From NCBI RefSeq assembly GCF_900114825.1, contig NZ_FOUI01000004.1, positions 1 to 64,000 of the forward strand: 64,000 nucleotides of DNA, given 5' to 3'. Made by a program: the position numbers and the translations under genes. How positions within the stretch are numbered: position 1 is the first letter of the stretch; each line of letters starts with the position of its first letter. The notes below the pieces were generated by a model that saw nothing but the letters and a program-made list of their open reading frames with translations, searched no databases and was not told the origin of the DNA. This document shows, piece by piece, positions 18,005-27,909 of this stretch. Source of the stretch: Halopseudomonas yangmingensis (lineage in GTDB: Bacteria; Pseudomonadota; Gammaproteobacteria; Pseudomonadales; Pseudomonadaceae).

Positions 18005-19779
18005 CAGAGGGTCTCCTTGCTGGGCGCTGTACGCACCGCCGGTGCTTCGGCGTTACCGCCGGTGGCCGCCTCGAAGGCTGCCTGGGCCGCCTGCGCGGCC
18101 TTTTCCAGTTCGGCGATCTGCGCCTGCAGCTCGGTGTTGTCGGGGTTGGCGGCCAGTTGCTTGTTGGCCTTTTTCACCGCCATTTGTGCGGTGGCGGCAG
18201 CAATCTTCAGTTGCTTCTGTTCATCGCTCAGGGCCGGTGGTTTTGCTGCAGCAGCTGCTGCCGGCGTATCGGTGGTCTCGCTGGTGGCCTTGGGCGCCTG
18301 TGCGGCCTCGGCCTCCTTGGCGGCTTTCAGGCGTGCGGCCTTTTCCGCGCGGGCCTGGCGTTCCAGTTCCTTCTGCTCGGCCTCGCGCTGCAGGCGTGCC
18401 TGGCGCTGCTCGAAGCGTTGCCTGGAGTGCTCGGCCTTCAGGTGCTGCAGTTCCAGGGCGCGGATTTCTGCCTTGGCGGCGCGGTAGTACTGCACCAGCG
18501 GGATACTGCTGGGGCAGACATAGGAACAGGCGCCGCACTCGATGCAGTCGAACAGGTGCTGGCGTTTCAGCTGGTCGTATTCCTTGCCCATGGCAAACCA
18601 GTGCAGCTGTTGCGGTAACAGGTCGGCCGGGCAGGCCTCGGCGCACAGCCCGCAGCGAATGCATGGCAGCGCCGGCGGCGGTGGCGGCAGTTCCTCACGG
18701 GTGGCGGCAATCAGGCAGTTGCTGGTCTTGATAATCGGCGCCACCGGGTTTTCCAGGGTAAAGCCCATCATCGGGCCGCCCACCACCAGCCGCTGCAGGC
18801 GTTCGGGCTGCAGGCCGGCAAAGGCCAGCAGGTCGCTGACCGGGGTGCCGATCAGCGCCTCGACATTGGTCGGGTGCTGCAGGGCGTCGCCGGTCAGGGT
18901 GACAATCCGGCTGATCAGCGGCTGGCCCAGCAGGATGGCGTCGTGGATTGCCAGCAGGGTGCCGATGTTCTGGCAGAGCATGCCGATATCCGCCGGCAGG
19001 CCACCGCTGGGGACTTCCTTGCCGGTGAGGATCTGGATCAGCTGCTTTTCGCCGCCGGAGGGGTACTTGGTGGGGAACACCACCACCTGCAGCGGTCGCT
19101 CGCCGACCGCAGCACGCATGGCGGCAATTGCCTCCGGCTTGTTGTCCTCGATGCCGATCAGCACCTGCTCGGGGCGGATGATGTGCATCAGTATTTCGAT
19201 GCCGGCCACCACCTGATCGGCACGGTAGCGCATCGCCGTGTCATCGGCGGTGATGTAGGGCTCGCATTCGGTGCCGTTGATGATCAGCGTGTGGATTTTC
19301 TGTTCCGGACGCGCATTGAGCTTGACCGCACTGGGGAATCCGGCACCGCCAAGGCCGCTGACGCCAGCCTCGCGGATCATCTGCATCAGCGTTGCCGGCT
19401 CCAGCGTGCGGTAGTCGGCGACCGGCTGGCGCTCGATCCAGCGGTCCTCGCCGTCGCTATCCAGGATGATCGCCAGCTCCGGCAGGCCGGAGGCGTGCGG
19501 GTAGGGCGCCAGGTCAATCTCGACTACGGTGCCGGAGGTCGGTGCATGCAGCGGGCAACTGACCAGTCCGCGTGCCTCGGCCAGCAGCTGGCCCTTGAGC
19601 ACCCGATCACCGATCTGCACTACCGGCTCGGCGCGCGCACCAATGTGCTGCTGCAGCGGCAGTATCAGGCGTTCGGGTAACGGTGCCTTTTCCAGTCCGT
19701 AACGCAGCGACTGCTGCTTGTTCTCCGGCGGATGGATACCGCCGGAAATGTCCCAGACCTTGATCGCGTTGCTGTTCAT
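18004..19779 (-). CDS. rnfC: Rnf complex subunit RnfC with long C-terminal Ala/Lys/Gln-rich tail
   Basis: NADH-oxidising, FMN- and iron-sulfur-binding peripheral subunit. 591 residues. Glycine-rich nucleotide-site blocks ([17 protein letters not shown] near 139-155; [10 protein letters not shown] near 167-176) resemble the NuoF fold. Two [4Fe-4S] motifs follow: Cys373/376/379/383 and Cys412/415/418/422. From about residue 435 to the end the protein becomes an alanine-, glutamine- and lysine-rich, probably coiled-coil tail of about 155 residues. Such tails are known in RsxC of enterics but vary greatly. Start at 19779 ([10 protein letters not shown]) overlaps the rnfB stop by four bases; the longer frame upstream is only the rnfB shadow. 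Confidence 0.95.
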   Translation of the reverse strand: MNSNAIKVWDISGGIHPPENKQQSLRYGLEKAPLPERLILPLQQHIGARAEPVVQIGDRVLKGQLLAEARGLVSCPLHAPTSGTVVEIDLAPYPHASGLPELAIILDSDGEDRWIERQPVADYRTLEPATLMQMIREAGVSGLGGAGFPSAVKLNARPEQKIHTLIINGTECEPYITADDTAMRYRADQVVAGIEILMHIIRPEQVLIGIEDNKPEAIAAMRAAVGERPLQVVVFPTKYPSGGEKQLIQILTGKEVPSGGLPADIGMLCQNIGTLLAIHDAILLGQPLISRIVTLTGDALQHPTNVEALIGTPVSDLLAFAGLQPERLQRLVVGGPMMGFTLENPVAPIIKTSNCLIAATREELPPPPPALPCIRCGLCAEACPADLLPQQLHWFAMGKEYDQLKRQHLFDCIECGACSYVCPSSIPLVQYYRAAKAEIRALELQHLKAEHSRQRFEQRQARLQREAEQKELERQARAEKAARLKAAKEAEAAQAPKATSETTDTPAAAAAAKPPALSDEQKQLKIAAATAQMAVKKANKQLAANPDNTELQAQIAELEKAAQAAQAAFEAATGGNAEAPAVRTAPSKETL

Positions 19780-20357
19780 GCGTGCTGTGCCTCGCGGTCG
19801 GTGGCAATCAGGCGGGAGGCGGGCAGCGGGTAGTCCCACTTCCAGTTCTGCGGGGTGGTCGGCAGCGGGATCATGTCGATGCAGTCTACCGGGCAGGGCT
19901 CCACGCACAGGTCGCAACCGGTGCATTCGTCAACAATCACCGTGTGCATCTGCTTGGCGGCGCCGAGAATGGCATCCATCGGGCAGGCCTGAATGCACTT
20001 GGTGCAGCCGATGCACTCGGCCTCGCGGATATAGGCCACGGTACGCGGTTTTTCCTCACCGTGTTCGGCGTCCAGCGGCAGCGCCTCGACATCCAGCAGG
20101 TCGGCGAGGGCCTGAATGGTTGCTTCGCCACCGGGCGGGCACTTGTTGATCGGCTCGCCGTTGGCAATGCCCTCGGCATAGGGCCGGCAGCCGGGGTGGC
20201 CGCACTGGCCGCACTGGGTCTGCGGCAGCAGCGCATTGATCTGTTCGACAATGGGGTCGCCGTCGACCTTGAAGCGGATCGCGGCAAAGCCGAGGATGGC
20301 GCCGAATACCAGGGCCAGCGCCAGCAGGATGAGGATTGCGGTGAGTACCAGGGACAT
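19776..20357 (-). CDS. rnfB: Rnf complex subunit RnfB (polyferredoxin)
   Basis: Ferredoxin-interacting iron-sulfur subunit. 193 residues with an N-terminal membrane helix (2-25), then the Fe4S4-type CGQCGHPGC domain (Cys49, 52, 57, 73), then two ferredoxin motifs (Cys115/118/121/125 and Cys145/148/151/155). This is the usual cluster set for a short RnfB. It starts 4 bases after the rnfA stop and overlaps rnfC by four bases. Confidence 0.96.
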   Translation of the reverse strand: MSLVLTAILILLALALVFGAILGFAAIRFKVDGDPIVEQINALLPQTQCGQCGHPGCRPYAEGIANGEPINKCPPGGEATIQALADLLDVEALPLDAEHGEEKPRTVAYIREAECIGCTKCIQACPMDAILGAAKQMHTVIVDECTGCDLCVEPCPVDCIDMIPLPTTPQNWKWDYPLPASRLIATDREAQHA

Positions 20358-20361
20358 GGCG

Positions 20362-20946
20362 TTACAACCTGATCAGGCCGGTGAAGCCCATGAACGCCAG
20401 CGACATCAGGCCGGCGGTGATCATGCCGATCGCCGCGCCACGGAACGGCGTCGGTACGTCGGCAATCGCGATGCGTTCGCGCAGCGCAGCGAACAGCACC
20501 AGGATCAGCGAAAAGCCCAGCGCGGCGCCCAGGCCGTAGGTGGCGGACTTCATAAAGGTCTGTTCGGCGCGGTTGGTGTTCAGCAGGGCCACGCCGAGTA
20601 CTGCGCAGTTGGTGGTGATCAGCGGCAGGAAAATGCCCAGTACGCGGTACAGCAGCGGGCTGGTCTTGTGCACCACCATCTCGGTGAACTGCACCACCAC
20701 GGCAATCACCAGAATAAAGGAAATGGTGCGCAGGAACTCCAGTCCGAAAGGCACCAGCAGGTACTGGAAGGTCAGGTAGCTGAGGATCGACGCCAGCGTC
20801 AGGACAAAGGTGGTGGCCGCCGACATGCCGATGGCTGTTTCCAGTTTGCCGGACACGCCCATGAACGGGCAGAGTCCGAGAAACTGCACCAGTACGAAGT
20901 TGTTGACCAGTATGGTACTGATCAGGATCAGGGCAAATTCCGTCAT
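20362..20946 (-). CDS. rnfA: Rnf complex subunit RnfA
   Basis: Six-helix membrane subunit, homologous to NqrE. 194 residues. The conserved cysteine-bearing segments are [15 protein letters not shown] (residues 21-35) and [20 protein letters not shown] (about 103-122); with RnfE these form the intramembrane iron site. It is the first gene of the rnfABCDGE operon, with AGGTG just before the ATG. The upstream 210 bases to metG hold an inverted-repeat element and no clear promoter that I can assign. Confidence 0.96.
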   Translation of the reverse strand: MTEFALILISTILVNNFVLVQFLGLCPFMGVSGKLETAIGMSAATTFVLTLASILSYLTFQYLLVPFGLEFLRTISFILVIAVVVQFTEMVVHKTSPLLYRVLGIFLPLITTNCAVLGVALLNTNRAEQTFMKSATYGLGAALGFSLILVLFAALRERIAIADVPTPFRGAAIGMITAGLMSLAFMGFTGLIRL

Positions 20947-21012
20947 TTCACCTAACCGTTAGAAAAGATCTGCATGGCACTGCGACCAGTCCCGGGAGGC
21001 CGCATTGTAAAC

Positions 21013-21093
21013 CACCTGCGCAGGACACGCTGTGAATACATCCCTGTAAACTCGGCCATGTCCATCCAGGACATGGACGGTCCTGCGCAGGTG
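21013..21093. repeat. Nested inverted-repeat element between rnfA and metG
   Basis: Perfect 14-base outer arms, CACCTGCGCAGGAC (21013-21026) and GTCCTGCGCAGGTG (21080-21093), enclose a second hairpin CCATGTCC-ATCC-AGGACATGG. The centre contains GTGAATACATCCCTGTA, close to a dispersed intergenic repeat that I recall from marine gammaproteobacteria, often written with a GTGAATACATCC core. It may act as a transcript end or be a MITE-like element. Confidence 0.7.
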
Positions 21094-21156
21094 ATTTCCA
21101 ACGTGGCTGTTTAGCTTCTCAGGTGCTGCAGGTTACGACCCTGGTCACTACGGCTC

Positions 21157-23250
21157 TCACATCACCCGCTGGCCCGGTTTGGCGCCGCTGTCTGGACTCA
21201 GCAGGAAAATCTCCTCGCCGCCGGGGCCGGCGGCCAGCACCATGCCCTCGGATACGCCGAATTTCATCTTGCGCGGCGCCAGGTTGGCCACATAGAGCAC
21301 CAGCCGGCCTTCCAGCTTGCCCGGGTCGGGGTAGGCGCTCTTGATGCCGGAGAATACGTTGCGTTTGGCGTCGCCGATATCCAGCGACAGGCGCAGCAGC
21401 TTGTCGGCACCCTCGACAAATTCGGCTTTTTCGATCAGCGCGATGCGCAGATCCACCGCCGCGAAGGCATCAAAGTTGATTTCCGCTGCCAGCGGCGCCT
21501 TGACCAGTTCGCCATTGCCAGCCGGCGCGGCGGCAGCCTCGTTGGCGGCCAAATCTTCCTTCGAGGCTTCCACCATCGCCTCGATCCTCGCCGGCTCGAT
21601 ACGGGTCAGCAGCGGAGTGAACTGGTTGAGTTGGTGGGTTTGTAGAAAGGTTCTGTAGTCATACCAATTCAGAGGCTGGACATTAAGGAATTGCTCAGCT
21701 TGCTCGGCGAGTTTCGGCAGCACAGGCTTGAGCCAGACAATGATACGGCGGAACCAGTTAATGCCTAGTGCAGATGCGGCAATTGCTTCTTCGTTGCGGC
21801 CTTCTTTTGCCAATGCCCAAGGAGCAACCGCTGCGATGAAACCATTCGCGAAGTCAGCCTGCTGCATGATCGCTCGCATGGCTTGACCGAAGTCTCTGCG
21901 TTCGTAGGCTCCCTCAATTTCTTTCTCGATTACTCGTTGTGCTCTCTCGTCGTAAAACACATCCCAGCCAGAATCATTGGGGAAATTTTTGAGGTGCTCT
22001 TTTACAAATTCTTCAGAGGGGAGTCTTCCACCCGCTAGCTTGTGAATAAAACCGGCGCAGCGGCTGGCGATATTCACCACCTTGCCGACCAGATCGGAAT
22101 TCACCTTCTGCACGAAGTCGTCCAGGTTCAGGTCCAGATCCTCGACACCACGGCCCAGCTTGGCTGCGTAGTAGTAGCGCAGGTATTCCGGGTTCAGGTG
22201 GTCCAGGTAGGTGCGCGCCTTGATAAAGGTGCCGCGCGACTTCGACATCTTCTGCCCGTTGACCGTCAGGTAGCCGTGCACATTCACCGCAGTCGGGCGG
22301 CGGAAGCCGGCACCGTGCAGCATCGCCGGCCAGAACAGGGTGTGGAAGTTGACGATATCCTTGCCGATAAAGTGGTACAGCTCGGCAGTCGAATCCTTGC
22401 CCCAGAAAGCATCGAAATCCAGTTCCGGGGTACGTGCGCAGAGGTTCTTGAAACTGGCCATGTAGCCAATTGGCGCATCCAGCCAGACGTAGAAGTACTT
22501 GCCCGGTTCACCGGGAATCTCGAAGCCGAAGTAGGGCGCATCGCGGCTGATGTCCCATTCCTGCAGGCCGCTGTCCAGCCACTCGGCGATCTTGTTGGCC
22601 ACCGCCTCCTGCAGCGCGCCGCTTCGGGTCCATTCCTGCAGCATGGCCTGGAAGTCCGGCAGCTTGAAGAAGAAATGTTTCGAGTCCTTGAGCACCGGGG
22701 TGGCGCCGGAAATCGCCGAGCGCGGGTCCTTCAGTTCGGTCGGCTCGTAGGTCGCGCCGCACTTCTCGCAGTTGTCACCGTACTGGTCCTCGGCGCCGCA
22801 CTTGGGGCAGGTGCCCTTGATAAAGCGGTCGGCGAGGAACATGCCCTTGTCCGGGTCGAAGTACTGGGTCACCGACCGGGTGGCGATGTGGCCGGCTTCC
22901 TTCAGACGCCCGTAGATCAGCTCGGAGAAGTACTTGTTCTCGTCCGAGTGGGTCGAGTGATAGTTGTCGAAATTGACCAGAAAATCGGCAAAGTCGGCGG
23001 TATGTTCGGCTTTGACGTTGGCAATCAGCTGCTCGGGGGTAATGCCTTCCTTCTCTGCGCGGAGCATGATTGCCGAGCCGTGGGCATCGTCGGCGCAGAC
23101 GTAGATGGCTTGATGGCCGCGCAGCTTCTGAAAGCGCACCCAGATATCGGTCTGAATGTACTCCAGCATGTGCCCCAGATGGATAGAACCATTGGCGTAG
23201 GGCAGGGCGCTGGTCACCAGGATCTGGCGTTGTTGAGCTTGGCTGGACAT
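21157..23250 (-). CDS. metG: Methionyl-tRNA synthetase
   Basis: Charges tRNA-Met; essential cytosolic enzyme. 697 residues: catalytic Rossmann domain with the HIGH-type HLGH motif ([15 protein letters not shown], residues 13-27), a zinc knuckle with CPKCG and CEKCG near 145-165, the KMSKS loop ([11 protein letters not shown], about 335), an anticodon-binding domain, and a C-terminal tRNA-binding/dimerisation domain (from about residue 590). Start at 23250 fits the family's N-terminus. Odd feature: about 21640-22055, coding for the anticodon-binding domain, has much lower G+C and different codon use than its flanks, and the protein sequence there is less like Pseudomonas MetG. This looks like recombination within the gene. 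Confidence 0.96.
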   Translation of the reverse strand: MSSQAQQRQILVTSALPYANGSIHLGHMLEYIQTDIWVRFQKLRGHQAIYVCADDAHGSAIMLRAEKEGITPEQLIANVKAEHTADFADFLVNFDNYHSTHSDENKYFSELIYGRLKEAGHIATRSVTQYFDPDKGMFLADRFIKGTCPKCGAEDQYGDNCEKCGATYEPTELKDPRSAISGATPVLKDSKHFFFKLPDFQAMLQEWTRSGALQEAVANKIAEWLDSGLQEWDISRDAPYFGFEIPGEPGKYFYVWLDAPIGYMASFKNLCARTPELDFDAFWGKDSTAELYHFIGKDIVNFHTLFWPAMLHGAGFRRPTAVNVHGYLTVNGQKMSKSRGTFIKARTYLDHLNPEYLRYYYAAKLGRGVEDLDLNLDDFVQKVNSDLVGKVVNIASRCAGFIHKLAGGRLPSEEFVKEHLKNFPNDSGWDVFYDERAQRVIEKEIEGAYERRDFGQAMRAIMQQADFANGFIAAVAPWALAKEGRNEEAIAASALGINWFRRIIVWLKPVLPKLAEQAEQFLNVQPLNWYDYRTFLQTHQLNQFTPLLTRIEPARIEAMVEASKEDLAANEAAAAPAGNGELVKAPLAAEINFDAFAAVDLRIALIEKAEFVEGADKLLRLSLDIGDAKRNVFSGIKSAYPDPGKLEGRLVLYVANLAPRKMKFGVSEGMVLAAGPGGEEIFLLSPDSGAKPGQRVM

Positions 23251-23444
23251 GGACACTCGGCTTGATTGGCTGACGGATTTGAAAGGCGCCAATGATACCT
23301 GTTCGAGACGATGGGGTCATCTGTCGCCGGGCTTTGGGGCAGGCCAGGAAAGCCGGCGCCCCCCCAAAACCGGATATGGTCGCTGGTGTGGCATGTTGCG
23401 GCGGTTACAGAGGTCAATCCTGATATTGCAGGAAGGCGTGCCAC

Positions 23445-23891
23445 TCACTCATCCTTGGGAGCGTATTTGTCTTTCATCAGAAAAGCATAGGCGGTGTTGA
23501 ACGCTGTCTCCTGGTATGCCTTGAGGTCAGTGTCGGCGTATGCGATCTGTATCGGATTGCGCTTCAGGGATTCCTTGATATCAGTTGTAGACATAATCTG
23601 CACGTTCAGGTCAGGGATCAGTTCTATGGCCGCTTCAAGCTTGAATCCAACCGCACCGCCGGCAAATTTGCCCTTCATCGGCCGCTGCCGAATGATGACC
23701 TGGTCTACCTGGTAATCCTGCATCAGCTTGGCAAAGGTCTGCTGAAAATAGCGCAGCTCACCTGTGCTGTGGATGTCTCTGAGCGTCAGTCGGCGCGCGC
23801 GACAATCCGGTAGTTCAAAAATCCCGTCTGCCAAAGACAGCAGGCAGAGGTTCACATCGTTGCTGTTGATTTCTACGCCACACACTTTCAT
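23445..23891 (-). CDS. DUF3010 family protein
   Basis: 148-residue protein of unknown function. The blocks MKVCGVEINSNDVNLCLLSL, FELPDCRARRLTL, IHSTGELRYFQQTFAKL, RQRPMKGKFAGGAVGFKLEA and QETAFNTAYAFL match what I remember of DUF3010, common in Vibrio, Shewanella and some pseudomonads. The opening beta-strand with an acidic residue and the alternating alpha/beta pattern suggest an RNase H/RuvC-like fold, but this is only an impression. G+C is lower than in neighbouring genes, and a GGGGACAGATTTATTT word follows its upstream side, so it may be an acquired gene placed between metG and acnB. Confidence 0.7.
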   Translation of the reverse strand: MKVCGVEINSNDVNLCLLSLADGIFELPDCRARRLTLRDIHSTGELRYFQQTFAKLMQDYQVDQVIIRQRPMKGKFAGGAVGFKLEAAIELIPDLNVQIMSTTDIKESLKRNPIQIAYADTDLKAYQETAFNTAYAFLMKDKYAPKDE

Positions 23892-23909
23892 TGAGTTACC
23901 CCGCCCTAT

Positions 23910-23930
23910 AAAGGGGACAGATTTATTTTG
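23910..23930 (+). repeat. GGGGACAGATTTATTT-type word upstream of the DUF3010 gene
   Basis: The word AAAGGGGACAGATTTATTTT is one I recall as a very common short repeat near Y1/RAYT-type (REP-associated) transposase genes and their remnants in gammaproteobacteria. There is no transposase here, so it may be an orphan scar. Confidence 0.45.
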
Positions 23931-23957
23931 CGTTGGCCTGAGGAATTGGCCGCAGAC

Positions 23958-23998
23958 ATAAAAAAACCGCTGCAGCTTAACCTGCAGCGGTTTTTGTT
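23958..23998. terminator. Bidirectional terminator downstream of acnB
   Basis: AACCGCTGCAG and CTGCAGCGGTT form an 11-bp stem with a six-base loop. It is flanked by A-runs on the left and T-runs on the right, so it can end transcription on either strand. It lies 15-50 bases after the acnB stop. Confidence 0.85.
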
Positions 23999-24012
23999 TA
24001 CTACACCTGCCC

Positions 24013-26607
24013 TTACAGCTGGGCGACCGGGATGGACGCTGCAGCCTTCTGGTAGGTCTCGATCTCGTTGAAGTTCATGTAGCGATAGATATCGCTGGCC
24101 ATGCTGTCGATTTCCGCAGCGTAGGCCATGTACTCCTCAACGCTCGGCAGGCGGCCGAGAATCGATGCCACGGCGGCCAGTTCGGCGGAGGCCAGGTACA
24201 CGTTGGCCCCATCACCCAGGCGGTTCGGGAAGTTCCGCGTGGAGGTGGAGACCACGGTGGACTTGGCAGCCACACGCGCCTGGTTACCCATGCACAGCGA
24301 GCAGCCTGGCATTTCCATACGGGCGCCGGCCTTGCCATAGATGCCGTAGTAGCCTTCCTCGGTCAGCTGGAACGCATCCATCTTGGTCGGCGGAGCCAGC
24401 CACAGACGGGTCGGCAGGGCGCCCTTGTTCTTGTCCAGCAGCTTGCCGGCAGCGCGGAAGTGGCCGATGTTGGTCATGCACGAGCCAATGAACACTTCGT
24501 CGATCTTGTCGCCAGCTACTTGCGACAGCAGGCGGGCGTCATCCGGATCGTTCGGGGCGCAAAGTACCGGCTCCTTGATCTCGGCCAGATCGATTTCGAT
24601 CACTGCCGCGTACTCGGCATCGGCGTCGGCCTGCATCAGGCTCGGGTTGGCCAGCCATGCTTCCATGGCCTGGGCGCGGCGCTCGAGGGTGCGGGCGTCC
24701 TGGTAGCCGTTGGCGATCATCCAGCGCAGCAGGACGATGTTCGACTTCAGGTACTCGGCTACCGACTCTTCGCTGAGCTTGATGGTACAGCCGGCAGCAG
24801 AACGCTCGGCAGAGGCGTCAGACAGCTCGAACGCCTGTTCGGCGGTCAGGTGGTCCAGACCTTCGATCTCGAGGATGCGGCCAGAGAAGATGTTCTTCTT
24901 GCCCTTCTTCTCGACGGTCAGGTGACCTTCCTGAATGGCGTAATAGGGAATGGCGTGTACCAGATCACGCAGGGTGATACCGGGCTGCATCTTGCCCTTG
25001 AAACGCACCAGTACCGACTCCGGCATGTCCAGCGGCATTACACCGGTGGCGGCGGCAAAGGCGACCAGACCGGAGCCGGCCGGGAACGAGATGCCCATCG
25101 GGAAACGGGTGTGCGAGTCGCCACCGGTACCGACGGTATCAGGCAGCAGCATGCGGTTCAGCCAGCTGTGGATGATGCCATCACCCGGACGCAGGGCAAC
25201 ACCGCCACGGGTGTGGATGAAGTCCGGCAGGGTGTGGTGGGTGGTGACGTCGATCGGCTTCGGATAGGCCGCAGTGTGGCAGAACGACTGCATTACCAGA
25301 TCGGCGGAGAAGCCGAGGCAGGCCAGATCCTTCAGCTCGTCACGGGTCATCGGGCCAGTGGTGTCCTGGGAGCCGACGGTGGTCATCTTCGGTTCGCAGT
25401 AGGTGCCGGGACGGATGCCTTCGACGCCGCAGGCCTTGCCGACTATTTTTTGCGCCAGGGTAAAGCCCTTGCTGCTGGCAGCCGGTACGTCAGGCTTGCG
25501 GAACAGCTCGGAGTGACCCAGACCCAGTTCGGCGCGGGCCTTCTCGGTCAGACCGCGACCAATGATCAGCGGAATACGGCCGCCAGCGCGGACTTCGTCG
25601 AGCAGCACCTGGGTCTTCAGTTCGAAGGTGGTGATGACGTCATCGGTGCCGTGCTTGCAGACCTTGCCTTCGTAGGGGTAGACGTCAATGGCGTCGCCCA
25701 TGTTCAGGTTGCTGCAGTCGAATTCGATCGGCAGTGCACCGGCATCTTCCATGGTGTTGTAGAAGATCGGGGCGATTTTGGTGCCAAAGCAGAAGCCGCC
25801 GGCACGCTTGTTCGGAACGTAAGGGATGTCGTCGCCGAAGAACCACAGCACCGAGTTGGTGGCGGACTTGCGCGAGGAGCCGGTACCGACCACGTCGCCC
25901 ACGTAGGCAACCGGCAGGCCCTTGGCCTTCATCGCTTCGATTTGCTTGAGCGGGCCGATGGCGCCTTGCTCGACCGGCTCGATGCCGTCACGGGCCATTT
26001 TCAGCATGGCCAGCGCGTGCAGCGGGATATCCGGACGCGACCAGGCGTCAGGCGCCGGCGACAGGTCGTCGGTGTTGGTTTCGCCAGGAACCTTGAATAC
26101 AGTCAGGCTGATCTTCTCGGCTACCGCCGGGCGGTTGGTGAACCACTCGCCGTCGGCCCAGGATTGCAGGACTGCCTTGGCATTGGCGTTGCCGTTCTTG
26201 GCCTTCTCGGCTACGTCATGGAAGGCGTCGAACATCAGCAGGGTGTGCTTGAGCTGTTCGGCAGCAGTGGCGCCCAGTTCGGCGTTGTCCAGCAGCTCTA
26301 CCAGTGTGGCGATGTTGTAACCACCCTGCATGGTGCCCAGCAACTCGGCAGCACGTTCTTTGCTCAGCAGCGGAGAAGTTGCTTCGCCCTTGGCAACGGC
26401 GGACAGGAAGCCGGCCTTGACGTAGGCCGCTTCATCAACACCCGGCGGTACGCGATTGATCAGCAGATCGAGCAGAAACTCTTCTTCACCGGCCGGCGGG
26501 TTCTTCAGCAGTTCAATCAGACCGGCGGTCTGTTCGGCGTTCAGCGGCTGAGGCACGATGCCCAGGGCAGCGCGCTCCTCAACGTGTTTGCGATAGGCTT
26601 CAAGCAC
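24013..26607 (-). CDS. acnB: Aconitate hydratase B
   Basis: TCA-cycle enzyme interconverting citrate and isocitrate; as apo-protein it can bind RNA. 864 residues. The N-terminal HEAT-like domain ([28 protein letters not shown] region), the swivel domain with [15 protein letters not shown] and [16 protein letters not shown], and C-terminal cluster cysteines (one in [12 protein letters not shown], two in [15 protein letters not shown]) are all present. The frame opens at an ATG (26622) coding MRVKTV. I prefer the GTG at 26607, because GAGG is correctly spaced before it and the family starts MLEAYRKHV. If the ATG is used the protein is 869 residues. The long opposite-strand frame across this gene is a shadow. 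Confidence 0.95.
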   Translation of the reverse strand: MLEAYRKHVEERAALGIVPQPLNAEQTAGLIELLKNPPAGEEEFLLDLLINRVPPGVDEAAYVKAGFLSAVAKGEATSPLLSKERAAELLGTMQGGYNIATLVELLDNAELGATAAEQLKHTLLMFDAFHDVAEKAKNGNANAKAVLQSWADGEWFTNRPAVAEKISLTVFKVPGETNTDDLSPAPDAWSRPDIPLHALAMLKMARDGIEPVEQGAIGPLKQIEAMKAKGLPVAYVGDVVGTGSSRKSATNSVLWFFGDDIPYVPNKRAGGFCFGTKIAPIFYNTMEDAGALPIEFDCSNLNMGDAIDVYPYEGKVCKHGTDDVITTFELKTQVLLDEVRAGGRIPLIIGRGLTEKARAELGLGHSELFRKPDVPAASSKGFTLAQKIVGKACGVEGIRPGTYCEPKMTTVGSQDTTGPMTRDELKDLACLGFSADLVMQSFCHTAAYPKPIDVTTHHTLPDFIHTRGGVALRPGDGIIHSWLNRMLLPDTVGTGGDSHTRFPMGISFPAGSGLVAFAAATGVMPLDMPESVLVRFKGKMQPGITLRDLVHAIPYYAIQEGHLTVEKKGKKNIFSGRILEIEGLDHLTAEQAFELSDASAERSAAGCTIKLSEESVAEYLKSNIVLLRWMIANGYQDARTLERRAQAMEAWLANPSLMQADADAEYAAVIEIDLAEIKEPVLCAPNDPDDARLLSQVAGDKIDEVFIGSCMTNIGHFRAAGKLLDKNKGALPTRLWLAPPTKMDAFQLTEEGYYGIYGKAGARMEMPGCSLCMGNQARVAAKSTVVSTSTRNFPNRLGDGANVYLASAELAAVASILGRLPSVEEYMAYAAEIDSMASDIYRYMNFNEIETYQKAAASIPVAQL

Positions 26608-26852
26608 AGTTTTTACCCTCATCAGTCTGTTCCGCTACGGTCGGAACGGTCATCCTTACGGATCTTGACGCCGGAGGTGCGGGTCAGTGCAGGCGCTGTC
26701 CGGTATCGGCGGGGAACCCGGAGGTCGGGTTGACGGATACGGTCGGGGAATGCAGGCGCAGGCCTGGCACAGAGCCCTACGGCGGGCGGAATTCTACATT
26801 AAAAGCGCAGCGAAGTTAAGACGGCCGGCTGTGCGACCTTTGTCTGAGCCAT

Positions 26853-26879
26853 CCTGCCGGCATCGGCGATGCCGGCAGG
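26853..26879. terminator. Strong hairpin downstream of the universal stress protein gene
   Basis: A perfect 12-bp stem, CCTGCCGGCATC/GATGCCGGCAGG with a GGC loop, lies 8 bases beyond the leftward stop codon. There is no T-run. It probably ends or stabilises the stress-protein transcript and shields the acnB promoter region (26608-26886), in which I see no gene. Confidence 0.6.
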
Positions 26880-26886
26880 AACGGGC

Positions 26887-27747
26887 TTACTTCTGCAGGA
26901 TGTCTTCGAGGTGCGCCAGCATGTCTTCCGGCTTGAGTACCAGCAGGTCGCATTCGAGCTGGTCCAGCACCACTTCACAGGTGTTGCCGATCAGGGCGCC
27001 GGACAGGCCTTTGCGGGCTACGGTGCCGATCACAGTGACGCTGGCGCCAACCTGGCGGGCGATACGCGGTATCAGCGTGTCAGCCGGGCCTTCGTCGATA
27101 TGTATCTGCTCCTCTTTCAGGTCGTAGCGTTCAACATAGGCCTGCGCATGATCCATATAGCGCTGGTGGATGTTTTCGCGCAGCTGGTAGACCGGGTCTG
27201 CCGCTGACAGCATAGGCGCGGGATGGGCGCTGACCACATGCAGGGTGCCGGCAATCATCTCGACCATGTCGGAGGCGTTGCTGACAATGGTGTCGTGCAG
27301 CACCTTGTGCTGATCGTCCCTGTTGCCAAGATCGACTGCGGCCAGTACCGCGCCTTTCATCCAGGACTCGGTGGTCTTGACCATCAGAACGGGGCTCGGG
27401 CAGTAGCGCAGCAGCTTCCAGTCATCGGGCGTCAGCAGGGCTTTTTTCAGCGGGTTGTCAGGCAGGTGCTGCTTGACTACCAGGCCGCACCCTTCGGATT
27501 GCAAGACGTGGATAATTGTTTCAGTCAGGTTGCGGTGCCAGCACTGGGTATGACTTGCGGTGAAGCCCTCGGCAGTGAGTTCTGCAGTGAGCTTCTCGAG
27601 TAAAGGGGTGTGATCCGGGCGATCCTCGCAGACCAGCAGGTGCAGCTCCGACTCGATAACACCGGCGATCAGTTTGGCGCGGGTGAGTGCGATGTGCTTC
27701 TGCTGGTTCGGGTCGATTATGACCAGGATACGCTTGATGGCCTGCAT
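26887..27747 (-). CDS. Tandem-domain universal stress protein (UspE-like)
   Basis: 286 residues made of two Usp (alpha/beta, ATP-binding-type) domains. Domain 1 begins MQAIKRILVIIDPNQQKHIALTRA; domain 2 begins near residue 145 (AVLAAVDLGN) and ends with the nucleotide loop GTVARKGLSGALIGNTCEVVLDQLECDLLVLKP in overlapping pieces near 240-272. UspE-type proteins support survival under low oxygen, stationary phase and membrane-energy stress. Start at 27747 is chosen for the AGGGAG seven bases upstream. Upstream lies an ANR/FNR-type box in perfect class II position, so anaerobic induction is a strong prediction, matching known ANR control of Usp genes in P. aeruginosa. Monocistronic. Confidence 0.9.
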   Translation of the reverse strand: MQAIKRILVIIDPNQQKHIALTRAKLIAGVIESELHLLVCEDRPDHTPLLEKLTAELTAEGFTASHTQCWHRNLTETIIHVLQSEGCGLVVKQHLPDNPLKKALLTPDDWKLLRYCPSPVLMVKTTESWMKGAVLAAVDLGNRDDQHKVLHDTIVSNASDMVEMIAGTLHVVSAHPAPMLSAADPVYQLRENIHQRYMDHAQAYVERYDLKEEQIHIDEGPADTLIPRIARQVGASVTVIGTVARKGLSGALIGNTCEVVLDQLECDLLVLKPEDMLAHLEDILQK

Positions 27748-27799
27748 GGCTTGCTCCCTAGTTATGCGAGATAACGCTGTCTGTTGTTGGTCTTGTGTC

Positions 27800-27841
27800 A
27801 ATCTAGCGCGTTTCCGGCTGATGCATGTTGACATGCGTCAA
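27800..27841 (-). promoter_or_regulatory. ANR/FNR-type class II promoter of the universal stress protein gene
   Basis: TTGACATGCGTCAA at 27828-27841 is a near-consensus ANR/FNR site (TTGAT-N4-ATCAA, with C and G at the inner positions). On the minus strand, TAGATT (27800-27805) is a good -10 element. Box centre and -10 centre are 32 bases apart, exactly the spacing of class II FNR-dependent promoters (box at -41.5). A start near 27793 is predicted. The site was found by eye. Confidence 0.75.
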
Positions 27842-27866
27842 CAGGTCACGGGCTTGAATATGCTCT

Positions 27867-27872
27867 TATAAT
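27867..27872 (+). promoter_or_regulatory. -10 element of miaE
   Basis: A perfect TATAAT lies 38 bases before the miaE ATG. The ANR-type box of the divergent gene is centred 35 bases upstream of this -10, i.e. near -44 for miaE, so ANR bound there could also affect miaE. Confidence 0.55.
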
Positions 27873-27909
27873 GCCAACCATAGTCTTTTTGCATCATTTC
27901 GGAAAGCCG

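Noticed and set aside
24460-26733. A 757-codon open frame on the plus strand across acnB
   Set aside because: It is antisense to a clearly functional aconitase gene; such long shadows are common in G+C-rich codon use. The translation has no recognisable domains.
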